Shown piece after piece: positions 1-7,351 of a stretch of 11,022 nucleotides of DNA. This DNA is from an uncultured Bdellovibrionales bacterium (GTDB taxonomy: Bacteria; Bdellovibrionota; FAC87; UBA2466): NCBI GenBank assembly GCA_937903155.1, contig CALCZU010000061.1, positions 1 to 11,022 of the forward strand. Reading direction: 5' to 3'. The number at the start of each line of letters is the position of its first letter. Position 1 is the first letter of the stretch. The position numbers were made by a program, and so were the translations under genes. The notes under the pieces were generated by a model that had not been told where the DNA came from, ran no database searches, and saw only the letters and a list, made by a program, of their open reading frames with translations.

Positions 1-47
1 CCCCATTCGAAGTCTTCTATAAACGAACTGTCGCGCTAGCAATTTGA
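1..47 (+). CDS. C-terminal tail of an IS30-family transposase (partial)
   Basis: Reading in the frame that begins at base 3, the window opens inside a coding sequence that gives PFEVFYKRTVALAI and then stops at TGA 45-47. This matches the usual end of IS30-family DDE transposases, where a 'TP-x-E-V-F' segment is followed by a short stretch ending in 'VAL' plus one or two residues. The rest of the gene, including the catalytic DDE residues, lies outside the window, so activity cannot be judged. The transposase would normally cut and join the ends of its own element. The call rests on only 14 residues and is therefore moderate. The other two forward frames close earlier or at about the same place (TAG at 37-39, TAA at 20-22). 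Confidence 0.55.
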   Translation, partial: PFEVFYKRTVALAI

Positions 48-62
48 ATTCAGCGGCCTACC
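38..62. repeat. Possible terminal inverted repeat of the IS30-like element
   Basis: In IS30-family elements the terminal repeat overlaps or closely follows the transposase stop codon. The stretch around GCAATTTGAATTCAGCGGCC, immediately at and after the stop, has the 'TTGAAT...CGGC' flavour of such ends. The opposite end of the element is outside the window, so neither the exact boundary nor a target-site duplication can be confirmed. Confidence 0.25.
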
Positions 63-125
63 TTTTCGTCGAACCTTCATTGACGCACCAGAACAGGTAA
101 CCACTCTAAAATTTTTCACCGCTCT

Positions 126-157
126 ATACGCAAACGACCAGTAGGTATGCGTTTTTA
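126..157 (+). terminator. Weak candidate rho-independent terminator
   Basis: ACGCAAAC (128-135) can pair with GTATGCGT (145-152) as an 8-base stem with one A-A mismatch and a nine-base loop. It is followed directly by a T run (152-156). The stem is short, so this is a weak candidate. It would insulate the restriction-modification gene at 243 from transcription leaving the IS end. The remainder of 62-242 shows no other convincing gene or site. Confidence 0.3.
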
Positions 158-242
158 CAACAGTTAACCTTCTGCGCCAAAATCTGCTGTTCTAAACAAA
201 CTTTTATCAAGCATAGATCTTAGTTGTCCGACACGTTTCTGT

Positions 243-2984
243 ATGAATACAAATTACGTTTCGATTCAGGAAAAACTTGCCCGCTTTTATACGAGGTGGA
301 AGGACTACCACAAGAATGAACGACAGGGTTATCAGACATTCCTGACAAACTTTTTTGAATGTTTTGGCGTCACTTTCGATGATCCAAATAAGTTACCCTT
401 TGAGGAAAACACAGGAAAAGGATTTGCCGATGCGTACATTAAAGATGTCGTAATCTTTGAGATGAAAGACCGGAATAAGTGCAGAACTAAGGCCGATTTA
501 ATCGAATCCCTGCCACAAGCACTTCGCTACTGGGAAGGAAAAGGCAAACACGTTCCTTATCTTGTACTATGTAATTTTTATGACTTCATCGTATTTGATA
601 CGCGTGACCAATCTAAACACCATATCAAACTAGCTGAACTTGAAGCCAAGGCCGAATCGTTTAATTTTTTATTAAAGCTCAATCCTTCTTTCGTTCCAGA
701 ACAGGAGGTTGTTACTCGAAAAACAGCAAAACTTATGGGGCAAATTTATAAATCCCTAAAAGAACGCTTGAAGGATCAAGACGAAGAGATCGATATTTTC
801 CTTTTACAATGCCTATTCTGTCTATTCTCAGAAGACATCGGCTACCTCCCATCAGAAACGTTCACAAACTGTGTCCGTCGCATTAAAGACGGCGAGGATA
901 ATTCCGCGAACATTCTAAGCACACTTTTTAAAATGATGGATGAACGTGATTCCGAACGCAAAAAAGGTAAGTTTGAACACGTTCGATATTTCAATGGGCC
1001 TCTGTTCCGAATGAAGCCCGAAATCGTTCTAAAGGATGATGAAGTAACACTTCTGTGGGAAGCATGTCAGCACGGCTGGCAAAACGTTCGACCAGAAATT
1101 TTCGGCGCACTTTTTGAATCTACACAGACAAAAAAAGCGAGACATAAAGACGGGATGCATTTTACCTCTGAAGAAGACATCCTAAAGGTAATCCGTCCAT
1201 GTATCATCGATCCATGGGAAAAAGCGGTCCAACGCTGTAAGACCATGGATGACTTTCGGCAAATCCACAGAAAGTTAAAATCTTACCGTGTACTCGATCC
1301 TGCCTGTGGGTCGGGCAATTTTCTCGTGGTAGCATATCGTGAGCTTAAGAAAATTGAAGAGAGAATTTTTACATCTTACAAAAAACTCTCTGGTGAATCA
1401 TACAATGAAGTGCAGCAGATACTTGGCTGGATGCCAGTCACGAATATGTATGGGATTGAAATAAACGCGTTCCCGTCTTTTCTTTCTCGCGTCTCGCTGT
1501 GGATTACCAAGAAGCTTGTGCGCAATGAATATAAGTTAACAGAGCCAGATCTTCCGCTCGAAGAGTTAAAGCATATTATTGCCGCAGATGCGCTCGAAAT
1601 GAGATGGGATGATGTTGATGTGGTGGTTGGAAATCCTCCGTATATTGGCTGCAAACAAATACGGCAAGCGCGTGGGAATGAATACTACAAATGGCTCAGT
1701 GAGCGATTTAAAGATCATAACAAGATGGCCGATTATTGCACTTATTGGTTTGAAAAAGTAATGGAGGATGTGAAACCCAATGTAAAAGTAGGTTTAGTTT
1801 GTACCAAAACCGTTTCTCAAACTAACAGTCGAATGGCAAGTTTAGACAAAGTCGTTGCGGCGGGGGGAACTATCTTCAATGCGGTTTCAAATCAAAAGTG
1901 GTCAGGTGAAGCAAAGGTCCACGTCAGTATAATCAATTTTGTTCATAAAGGTGAATACGAGGGGAACCTATTTCTTGATGAGAAACAAGTCGATGTGATT
2001 AGCAGCCGCCTCCTGCCTTTTGTCGCGGAAAATGAGCCACATCCTTTACCAGAAAATTTTAACAGAGCATTTCAAGGAGTTACAGCCCTTGGAAAATCCT
2101 TCATTCTCACAGATGACGAAGCCGAAGGATTGATTAAAGCTGATTCCAAGAATAGAGACGTAATTAAGCAGTTTTATACCGCATCAAGCGTCGTCGATGA
2201 TCCTTACAATAGTCCATCGGAGTGGATCATTGACTTTCAAAATTGGCCCCTCGAACAAGCGAAACAATATCCAGACGTCATACAATGCCTTAAAAAGCGG
2301 ATTGCTAAAAAGAACCCTTCACAAAAACGAAATAAGACTCGATCCGAAAATATTGGAAGTTGGTGGCAGTTTTGGCGAACTAGGCCAGAGTTGCGAAAAG
2401 CACTTCGAGGTCTTAAGCGTTATATTCTTGTATCTCGCCACACCAAATTTCCCTTGTTTATATTTGTGGATGCTAAAACCGCTCTTTCTGAAGACTCAAC
2501 AGTAGCTATCGCATCAGATGATTACGCGACACTAGGCGTTCTTCAATCGAAGTTTCATACGGACTGGTATAAATTTCAATGTTCCACCCTAAAGAAGGAT
2601 TCTCGATACACAAACACCTTCGTATTTGAAACATTTCCGTTTCCTACGCAAATAAGCCCCAGCGTTGGAAAGATTATGGAACAGATAGAAACCTACCGTA
2701 AGCAAGTGTGTAGAAAGCAGAAGGTCGGCCTAACCGAAGTTTATAATGAAATGAATGAAGGCGCGCATGAAATGCTGAAAAAGCTACACTCAAAATTAAA
2801 CGATGCCGTAGCTACTTCGTACGGTTTTCCAAGTAGCCAGGTCGAATCCTATGCGGGAGTTATTAACTTTCTTGTGAAATTAAATCAGACGCGTTTTAAT
2901 GCAATAAACGAAGTAATAATAAAAGAAAGCGCGCGCAAATCGTTGGAAAAAGCAACTAAGAGAAAAACTCGCAGGTCAGGTTGA
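243..2984 (+). CDS. MmeI-family Type IIL restriction-modification enzyme (single-chain nuclease and adenine methyltransferase)
   Basis: The 913-residue chain is close to the length of MmeI itself (about 920). An N-terminal nuclease site fits the MmeI pattern D-x9-E-x-K exactly: D63, E73, K75. A helical spacer follows. The N6-adenine methyltransferase shows EIFGALFES (285-293), a motif X-like GMHFTSEEDILKVI (304-317), SAM-binding motif I DPACGSGNF (352-360) and catalytic motif IV NPPYIG (464-469). From about 610 to 801 the sequence has the features of the MmeI target-recognition region, ending in FETFPFP (795-801), and a charged helical tail follows. Known members methylate adenine in an asymmetric site, cut about 20 bases away and need no separate subunits. 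All key residues are present and no frameshift is seen, so an active enzyme is predicted; the recognition site cannot be read by eye. ATG 243 is chosen because the N-terminus is complete there, although no strong ribosome site precedes it. It lies just downstream of an IS30 end and converges with a small gene, overlapping it by nine bases. Confidence 0.93.
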   Translation: MNTNYVSIQEKLARFYTRWKDYHKNERQGYQTFLTNFFECFGVTFDDPNKLPFEENTGKGFADAYIKDVVIFEMKDRNKCRTKADLIESLPQALRYWEGKGKHVPYLVLCNFYDFIVFDTRDQSKHHIKLAELEAKAESFNFLLKLNPSFVPEQEVVTRKTAKLMGQIYKSLKERLKDQDEEIDIFLLQCLFCLFSEDIGYLPSETFTNCVRRIKDGEDNSANILSTLFKMMDERDSERKKGKFEHVRYFNGPLFRMKPEIVLKDDEVTLLWEACQHGWQNVRPEIFGALFESTQTKKARHKDGMHFTSEEDILKVIRPCIIDPWEKAVQRCKTMDDFRQIHRKLKSYRVLDPACGSGNFLVVAYRELKKIEERIFTSYKKLSGESYNEVQQILGWMPVTNMYGIEINAFPSFLSRVSLWITKKLVRNEYKLTEPDLPLEELKHIIAADALEMRWDDVDVVVGNPPYIGCKQIRQARGNEYYKWLSERFKDHNKMADYCTYWFEKVMEDVKPNVKVGLVCTKTVSQTNSRMASLDKVVAAGGTIFNAVSNQKWSGEAKVHVSIINFVHKGEYEGNLFLDEKQVDVISSRLLPFVAENEPHPLPENFNRAFQGVTALGKSFILTDDEAEGLIKADSKNRDVIKQFYTASSVVDDPYNSPSEWIIDFQNWPLEQAKQYPDVIQCLKKRIAKKNPSQKRNKTRSENIGSWWQFWRTRPELRKALRGLKRYILVSRHTKFPLFIFVDAKTALSEDSTVAIASDDYATLGVLQSKFHTDWYKFQCSTLKKDSRYTNTFVFETFPFPTQISPSVGKIMEQIETYRKQVCRKQKVGLTEVYNEMNEGAHEMLKKLHSKLNDAVATSYGFPSSQVESYAGVINFLVKLNQTRFNAINEVIIKESARKSLEKATKRKTRRSG

Positions 2985-3200
2985 TTTGGACAGAATTAAT
3001 TGTAAATGAGCGGGACGCGAGGAAGGTTTTTTTGTACAATCGAGATTTGAAACTACCGAATTTAACCACATTACCCGTTTCTCAATCATCTGAGATTCAA
3101 TAACATTTGAGGGATCGAGGACGTCCAGTTCTTGATCCACTTTCCGGATCTGCTCCTGAAGTTCAACTAGCTCATAATCGCTTAAACCTCTGAATTCCAT
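2976..3200 (-). CDS. Small helical protein of unknown function, convergent with the restriction-modification gene
   Basis: This 74-codon ORF starts at ATG 3200 and ends at TGA 2978-2976, nine bases inside the 3' end of the MmeI-like gene. Residues 6-52 are rich in E, Q, K, L, V and I in an amphipathic pattern (for example LVELQEQIRKVDQELDVL), which suggests a helical hairpin or short coiled coil. The tail is basic and serine-rich. Codon use looks like real coding sequence, but no clear ribosome site stands before the ATG; a GAGGA lies about 27 bases upstream. I recognise no family. Its position next to a restriction-modification gene and an XRE regulator suggests membership of the same module, but that is inference. 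Confidence 0.45.
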   Translation of the reverse strand: MEFRGLSDYELVELQEQIRKVDQELDVLDPSNVIESQMIEKRVMWLNSVVSNLDCTKKPSSRPAHLQLILSKST

Positions 3201-3270
3201 TTGTGGGCACAGTAATAGACTTTGATTATTTCCTCAAGGATGCTGAAAAAGTGGTGCAATCTTAACCGCT

Positions 3271-3295
3271 TAAATAAAAAATCTACGGAGATTCC
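3271..3295 (-). terminator. Weak candidate terminator after the HTH gene
   Basis: On the minus strand AATCT pairs with AGATT around a CCGT loop (plus strand 3280-3293). Two further G-T pairs are possible, and the stem is followed by a run of T. It lies about 45 bases past the stop codon of the HTH gene and upstream of the 74-codon gene. The stem is AT-rich and weak. Confidence 0.25.
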
Positions 3296-3335
3296 GAGTC
3301 GAAACGCTCGAATTTCAAACTTTGGAATGGCGGCG

Positions 3336-3533
3336 CTAACGTTTGAAAAACTCTGAAATATCAACCTTTGACGCTTCAGCCACTTTCTCTAAAAGTGGGA
3401 GACTAAAACTGTAACTACCTCTCTCAATTCGCTGAAACCACCGTCTTTCAAACCCCAAACTCATCATATCCTCATGTGTTAAACTTTTTGCTATTGTGAT
3501 TCGACGGACGATGTTTGATACTCTAGCGACCAA
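3336..3533 (-). CDS. XRE/Cro-type helix-turn-helix DNA-binding protein
   Basis: The 65-residue product is almost entirely one XRE (HTH_3-like) domain. SLTHEDMMSLGF (17-28) corresponds to helix 2, ERRWFQRIERG (29-39) to the recognition helix ending in the conserved IERG-type turn, and SLPLLEKVAEASKVDISEFFKR (44-65) to the closing helices. Such proteins bind short operators as dimers; small stand-alone forms include the C proteins that time expression of restriction genes. The start is TTG 3533. No ATG or GTG is available between it and the in-frame stop at 3566-3564, and the domain is complete from there. The match to a ribosome site is poor, so expression may depend on upstream translation. 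It is convergent with the restriction gene, unlike classical C genes that sit in front of the endonuclease, so a controller role is only a possibility. It could instead regulate itself or the small flanking genes. Confidence 0.72.
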   Translation of the reverse strand: MVARVSNIVRRITIAKSLTHEDMMSLGFERRWFQRIERGSYSFSLPLLEKVAEASKVDISEFFKR

Positions 3534-3648
3534 CTTTCGATACCGAGTTCCAAAGCTGCAGTTTTATTTCGGATCCTTCCCATCCACCCGCTTGAGCCGA
3601 ACGAGTTCTTGAAGCTCTCGCAAAGCTCCACCCAGAGGTAAAACAAAA

Positions 3649-3813
3649 ATGAAACAGCTTTCATTCAGGGAACCCACTAAAGAAATGCGTCTTGCCTTTA
3701 GAAGCGTTCGGCGGGTATGGAAAAGACCGGGCTCCCTCGAACCCATTCGATTCCACTGCAATAACGCGTTCAAACGACTTGTCGGGTTGTTTAGATCGGC
3801 GCCCAAGAAATAG
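3649..3813 (+). CDS. Possible small basic protein, 54 residues
   Basis: ATG 3649 is preceded by AGAGG (3633-3637 region) at a spacing of about ten bases, one of the better ribosome sites in this part of the window. The ORF runs to TAG 3811-3813. The product is strongly basic (many R and K, including RSVRRVWKRP), with one cysteine and a C-terminal FKRLVGLFRSAPKK. It would end five bases from the stop codon of the convergent membrane coiled-coil gene, and so fits the gap neatly. No family is recognised. The opposite strand is also open here (see findings), so only one of the two is likely real, and possibly neither. Confidence 0.33.
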   Translation: MKQLSFREPTKEMRLAFRSVRRVWKRPGSLEPIRFHCNNAFKRLVGLFRSAPKK

Positions 3814-3818
3814 TTACT

Positions 3819-4526
3819 TCAACTCTCAACGTGGATTGCAGATGCCAATGCGAGGGAGATGACTCCCACGAAGCAGAAGAGAGCTGCGATTCCTAAACCC
3901 AAAATAATTATCTGAAACGAAACGCCGAAATTTGAGATTGCTTCGTCGAGCGCTTGCAATCGCGTGTGAACGATGGCACCCACACCGTTGCCTTCTAAAA
4001 TTTGTGGTTTTGCTTTTTCGAGTTCTTCCGAAAATATTCCGGCGTGACTTTTCATATCCGTCGACGCGGCTTTCATTTTGTCCATCGAGGTTGCAACGAC
4101 CTCCATCTGCTCACCCGTTCCTTTGAGGTCAGTCGTACTCTTTTCAACCTCTTTTTTCGGGAGCACTAAACCTGCGACTCCTTCTTTCGCTTTCTCTGCG
4201 GTCTTTCCCGTCGACAGAGTGGCCTGTGATCCTTTTTGCAGAAGTTTTTGCATTTCCAAAAAAGATTCTGGAAGAAGAGCGACCAAATTTAAACTCGCTT
4301 GAACGCCATTAACCGCGGATGTAAAAAGCCGAGGATTTGCAACTGTCTCCGCCATTTTGTCGGCCTGTCGAATGCTCGTTTGCAGTTCATCGGTTAAGCG
4401 AACCACACGGGGTCTTAGGACAAAACTCGTGTAAAGAGCGGTCATTATTCCAGATACAATCGCCGCATATCCCACAAGGGTAAGGATTTTTCGGACTTGA
4501 AGGCCATTAAAAGAAATTGTTTTCAT
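3819..4526 (-). CDS. Two-pass membrane protein with a long helical coiled-coil-like middle
   Basis: The 235-residue protein begins with a short basic cytoplasmic segment, then a membrane helix at about 14-37 (LTLVGYAAIVSGIMTALYTSFV). A long hydrophilic, mostly helical stretch (40-198) is rich in K, E, T, M and A, with spacing that suggests a coiled coil. A second membrane helix lies at about 203-229 (FQIIILGLGIAALFCFVGVISL). The plan resembles the sensory part of a chemoreceptor, but no HAMP or signalling domain follows, so it is not a chemoreceptor. If both ends are cytoplasmic, the coiled region faces the periplasm and could act as a tether or scaffold. ATG 4526 is chosen because the first membrane helix then sits at the usual distance from the start; the preceding sequence is A-rich with a poor Shine-Dalgarno match. 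It is transcribed away from the 859-residue protein gene. Function unknown. Confidence 0.75.
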   Translation of the reverse strand: MKTISFNGLQVRKILTLVGYAAIVSGIMTALYTSFVLRPRVVRLTDELQTSIRQADKMAETVANPRLFTSAVNGVQASLNLVALLPESFLEMQKLLQKGSQATLSTGKTAEKAKEGVAGLVLPKKEVEKSTTDLKGTGEQMEVVATSMDKMKAASTDMKSHAGIFSEELEKAKPQILEGNGVGAIVHTRLQALDEAISNFGVSFQIIILGLGIAALFCFVGVISLALASAIHVES

Positions 4527-4753
4527 ACGTTTTTATTTATTAGCACTATCTATGCCATACCGCGCATCTCCCCAAAGCCTTGGCCAGTAAGCATGCGCAC
4601 CCAATCGTCGACACTATGTTAACAAAAAATATTTTGTTTTAGATCGTCTGTTGCTTCACGAAGTCTGCTTCAGTTATAAGCGCTTAAAGGCTAGCAAATT
4701 GGGTTGGTTTACTAGCTTAGGGGTTGGTATTTTTTATTTGGTTTGGGGGTTAA
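4527..4753. promoter_or_regulatory. Divergent intergenic region with an AT palindrome and a G/T-rich leader
   Basis: These 227 bases separate the minus-strand coiled-coil gene from the plus-strand 859-codon gene, so they should hold promoters for both. AACAAAA (4621-4627) and TTTTGTT (4632-4638) form an exact inverted repeat around AATA. An eight-base direct repeat GGGTTGGT occurs at 4701-4708 and 4721-4728, spaced exactly 20 bases start to start. A weak plus-strand promoter could be TTGGTT (4704-4709) with TATTTT (4728-4733) at an 18-base spacing. No gene or RNA was recognised in the rest. Confidence 0.4.
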
Positions 4754-7333
4754 ATGCGAAATTTCCTTGTCATCGTTTTAGCTTGTCTTTCATCTTTACC
4801 GTCACATGCTGGTATTTATAGCTTTGGTGGAGGCTGTGCTTCCATGGGAGCTTGGTCAAAAGCGGCTCTCAGTCAGGCCGATACCATCTCGAGAGTGGTT
4901 CAGACTTTAAAAGACAATCCCGATTGCAAAGGAATTGAATCGATTCTCCCGAAAATTTCGATCGCAAACGACGCTCTTGCGAAAATTGCCGACGACGGAA
5001 GCGGACCAGCTACGAAGCGGGCCGAAAGAATGGAAAGCCTTCCTGCAGAATTAGGAAGTCTCAGAAACTTCGCAGTCGCAAGTCCAGAACTTAAAGAAGA
5101 CGTCTTAAAACTCCTCACACTGAAGAGTTTTGAAGGGGCCTCCATTATTGCTGAAACCGGAGGAAAAGCGACTCCCGGAGCACCCGCACCTGCGGCAAAT
5201 TCCCCAGAGAGTATTGCTTCTGGCTTAACGGCACTGAACACCCGGGTCCGACGCGCAAGCAGTGTCGGAATGGAAATGCTGGATCAAGTCCTAATGACGC
5301 TTCCGAACTATAACCGTTGCTTAATTGGACAACCCGACCAAGGATTGGCTCTTCTCTCCGCAACCGTAAAACTCACCGCCGCTTTCGTTTCGTCTCAAGA
5401 TGGAATTGCAAATCGGATGAGTAACTCGATTTCACACTTAGTCACCTACTTAAGAACATCAAAATTTACTTCTATCTTACGAACCACCGATGAAAGTGAA
5501 TTTTGGCTCTCGATGTCTTGCTTAATTGAAACAACGACGCAGACTTACTGTGCCGCAAGAGATGCCCAACACCTTCTTGCTTATTCGCTTAAAAATTTGG
5601 ATTTAAAACCGAATGTTGCGGGAACGGTGACCACTGGCAATCCTCTCGAAGGCTACTACGTCTTAACGAGAGACATTCCGCGAGTGTCCTCATGGCTTCA
5701 AAAAGTGATGTTCGGGATTAAACCGAAATTACAGTCTGACGCTTCTTACAAAAATAAAATCCTAAGTGATATTTTTAACGTTCAGTTGGATATCAACCGA
5801 ATTCAAGGGATTTACGCCGAGAACACGATCAATTACGGAACGCTAACGACGTTAGAACAAAAACAAAACTTCTTAATCAGTCTCATCGGAAAACTTTTAA
5901 ATAGTTTAGGTTCGAATTCGGAAAATTCCGACAAGATGAATTTCTTCGCTCTCGCGACCAGTCCCATCTTGATGCCGTTTAAACTTATCGGAAAAACTGC
6001 CTTACCTGAAGATTGTATTCCCAATCCCAATAAACCTCGTGTCTTGAGCTGGGATGAGTGGATGAGAAAAGAAGAAAAATTCCAACCCGAATTTCATACG
6101 CCTGATCAGCTCTTAACGACGATTGGGCAGCAGCTAGAAGTGCTCATTGCGGGAGCGGAAGCCGCCGCAAGTAACTATTTTCAAAGTCGCTTGATTGTAG
6201 ATATGGCGGATCTTGTGACCGACGCGGTCACCGGCCAAACGCACACGGTGATGGGATCGCTTGCGCGAATCCACGCTTACCTGCAGCAACTTGAAAAGCG
6301 AATTACCTCAGACGAAGGCGGGGATATTATTCTTGCGGCCAGTATCGGAGATACGGCTCGACATATTCGACAGGTTCTCGCGACTTATGAGGAAGTGAAA
6401 GGAACGATTGCGAGCAATATCAAAAGAGATATTACTCTAGAGACCGAGCAGGTGAATAATCTGTATAAGAAGATTATCGAATCGGCCTACAAAGAGTTTA
6501 ATGTCATCACGCAACGAGACACCTTTCTCTCAAATCGCGTCGCTAAGTTTATTCAGCACGATTACGTGATGCGAATTAAAGCCAATACACGGATGTCGAC
6601 TCATGAGAGAGAGATTCTCTTAGAAACCGGCAATGATCTCCTGTACCGGTTGACGAGTGTCACAAACGACAATCCCACCGCGATTAAAAACGACTTAGCT
6701 TCGGCTCAAGTTGTGAATAAAAGAAATCTCGAAGGGTTAGAAATGCTTTTAAAAGAGAGCCTCTATCCGACTATCGAGGAAGTCGGTTTGATTGCCTCTG
6801 GCAAAGCGCCTTCGGATGCAGATTTGAGAAAAAAAGCGATGTATCGCATGTACCGCGACAACTACAAGCGTTACTACAATCCTAATCGCTCCTTCTTAGA
6901 GAATGCTCTCGGCGCCAACTGGGCGTTTAACGAACACCTCTTAATGGGTGGCTTAAGCGTTTGGTTCTACGGAGCCCGACATCCAGAGCTTTATCCCATG
7001 CGCATTCAAAACGGAAATCGCCTTCGCGGAAAAGACGACGAATTCGGTTCCTTCGCACAATTTAAAGCAAAGCTCTGTATCCAAACACTTGCCTTTGAAG
7101 ATCGAAAGTTCTTCGAAAGAGTTTGCCGAGGAAGTGTTCTAAAGAGCGCGTTTGATGTTGAGAACGCGAATCTTCCGTCATCGCAAATCACTTTAAATGC
7201 AGACTACGATTCTTTCATGACGAAGGAACGAAAGTCAGCCCCGGTCGACGCGACAAGCGTTTGCGCCTTCCAGAATTTTTCCAGAAGGAATCAAGTGTAC
7301 TGGATGACATTCGATCTCTATTCACGCGAATAG
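4754..7333 (+). CDS. Large exported protein of unknown function (859 residues)
   Basis: The N-terminus is a clear Sec signal peptide: a short basic start, the hydrophobic core FLVIVLACLSSL and a likely cleavage after SHA (residue 19), leaving GIYSFGGGC. The mature chain is largely helical and has nine cysteines (28, 58, 189, 256, 266, 421, 775, 791, 837), two of them close together near 256-266. This suggests disulfides and an extracytoplasmic location. A glycine/alanine/proline-rich linker at about 137-152 separates an N-terminal segment of roughly 115 residues from the main body. The C-terminal part (about 690-859) is tyrosine- and arginine-rich. I see no membrane helix after the signal peptide, no lipobox, and no catalytic motif I can name. 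ATG 4754 has GGGGG four bases upstream as a ribosome site. The GH31 gene follows after 64 bases, so the two are probably co-transcribed, which hints at a role in glycan handling or at the cell surface. Bdellovibrio-like bacteria carry many orphan exported proteins of this type. Confidence 0.85.
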   Translation: MRNFLVIVLACLSSLPSHAGIYSFGGGCASMGAWSKAALSQADTISRVVQTLKDNPDCKGIESILPKISIANDALAKIADDGSGPATKRAERMESLPAELGSLRNFAVASPELKEDVLKLLTLKSFEGASIIAETGGKATPGAPAPAANSPESIASGLTALNTRVRRASSVGMEMLDQVLMTLPNYNRCLIGQPDQGLALLSATVKLTAAFVSSQDGIANRMSNSISHLVTYLRTSKFTSILRTTDESEFWLSMSCLIETTTQTYCAARDAQHLLAYSLKNLDLKPNVAGTVTTGNPLEGYYVLTRDIPRVSSWLQKVMFGIKPKLQSDASYKNKILSDIFNVQLDINRIQGIYAENTINYGTLTTLEQKQNFLISLIGKLLNSLGSNSENSDKMNFFALATSPILMPFKLIGKTALPEDCIPNPNKPRVLSWDEWMRKEEKFQPEFHTPDQLLTTIGQQLEVLIAGAEAAASNYFQSRLIVDMADLVTDAVTGQTHTVMGSLARIHAYLQQLEKRITSDEGGDIILAASIGDTARHIRQVLATYEEVKGTIASNIKRDITLETEQVNNLYKKIIESAYKEFNVITQRDTFLSNRVAKFIQHDYVMRIKANTRMSTHEREILLETGNDLLYRLTSVTNDNPTAIKNDLASAQVVNKRNLEGLEMLLKESLYPTIEEVGLIASGKAPSDADLRKKAMYRMYRDNYKRYYNPNRSFLENALGANWAFNEHLLMGGLSVWFYGARHPELYPMRIQNGNRLRGKDDEFGSFAQFKAKLCIQTLAFEDRKFFERVCRGSVLKSAFDVENANLPSSQITLNADYDSFMTKERKSAPVDATSVCAFQNFSRRNQVYWMTFDLYSRE

Positions 7334-7351
7334 CCATCGAGGAATGACAGA

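Noticed and set aside
3182..3364. 60-codon minus-strand ORF between the HTH gene and the 74-codon gene
   Set aside because: It overlaps the end of a well-supported HTH gene in another frame and the start of the 74-codon ORF. It has no ribosome site, and its F- and R-rich product shows no domain.
3700..3780. tRNA-like T-arm impression (TTCGA and GGGTTCGAG on the minus strand)
   Set aside because: No acceptor stem, anticodon arm or D arm could be paired around it, so it is not a tRNA gene.
3564..3806. 80-codon minus-strand ORF starting at TTG
   Set aside because: Not annotated as a gene: it has a TTG start, no ribosome site and no recognisable family, and it competes with a plus-strand ORF that has a better start. 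It is kept as an open question in the findings.
3819..4526. Chemoreceptor (methyl-accepting) identity for the two-pass coiled-coil protein
   Set aside because: The chain ends at the second membrane helix; there is no HAMP domain and no conserved signalling hairpin.
4900..5241. 113-codon minus-strand ORF inside the 859-residue protein gene
   Set aside because: It is antisense to a long coherent reading frame with a signal peptide and has no independent start signal; it is treated as a shadow.
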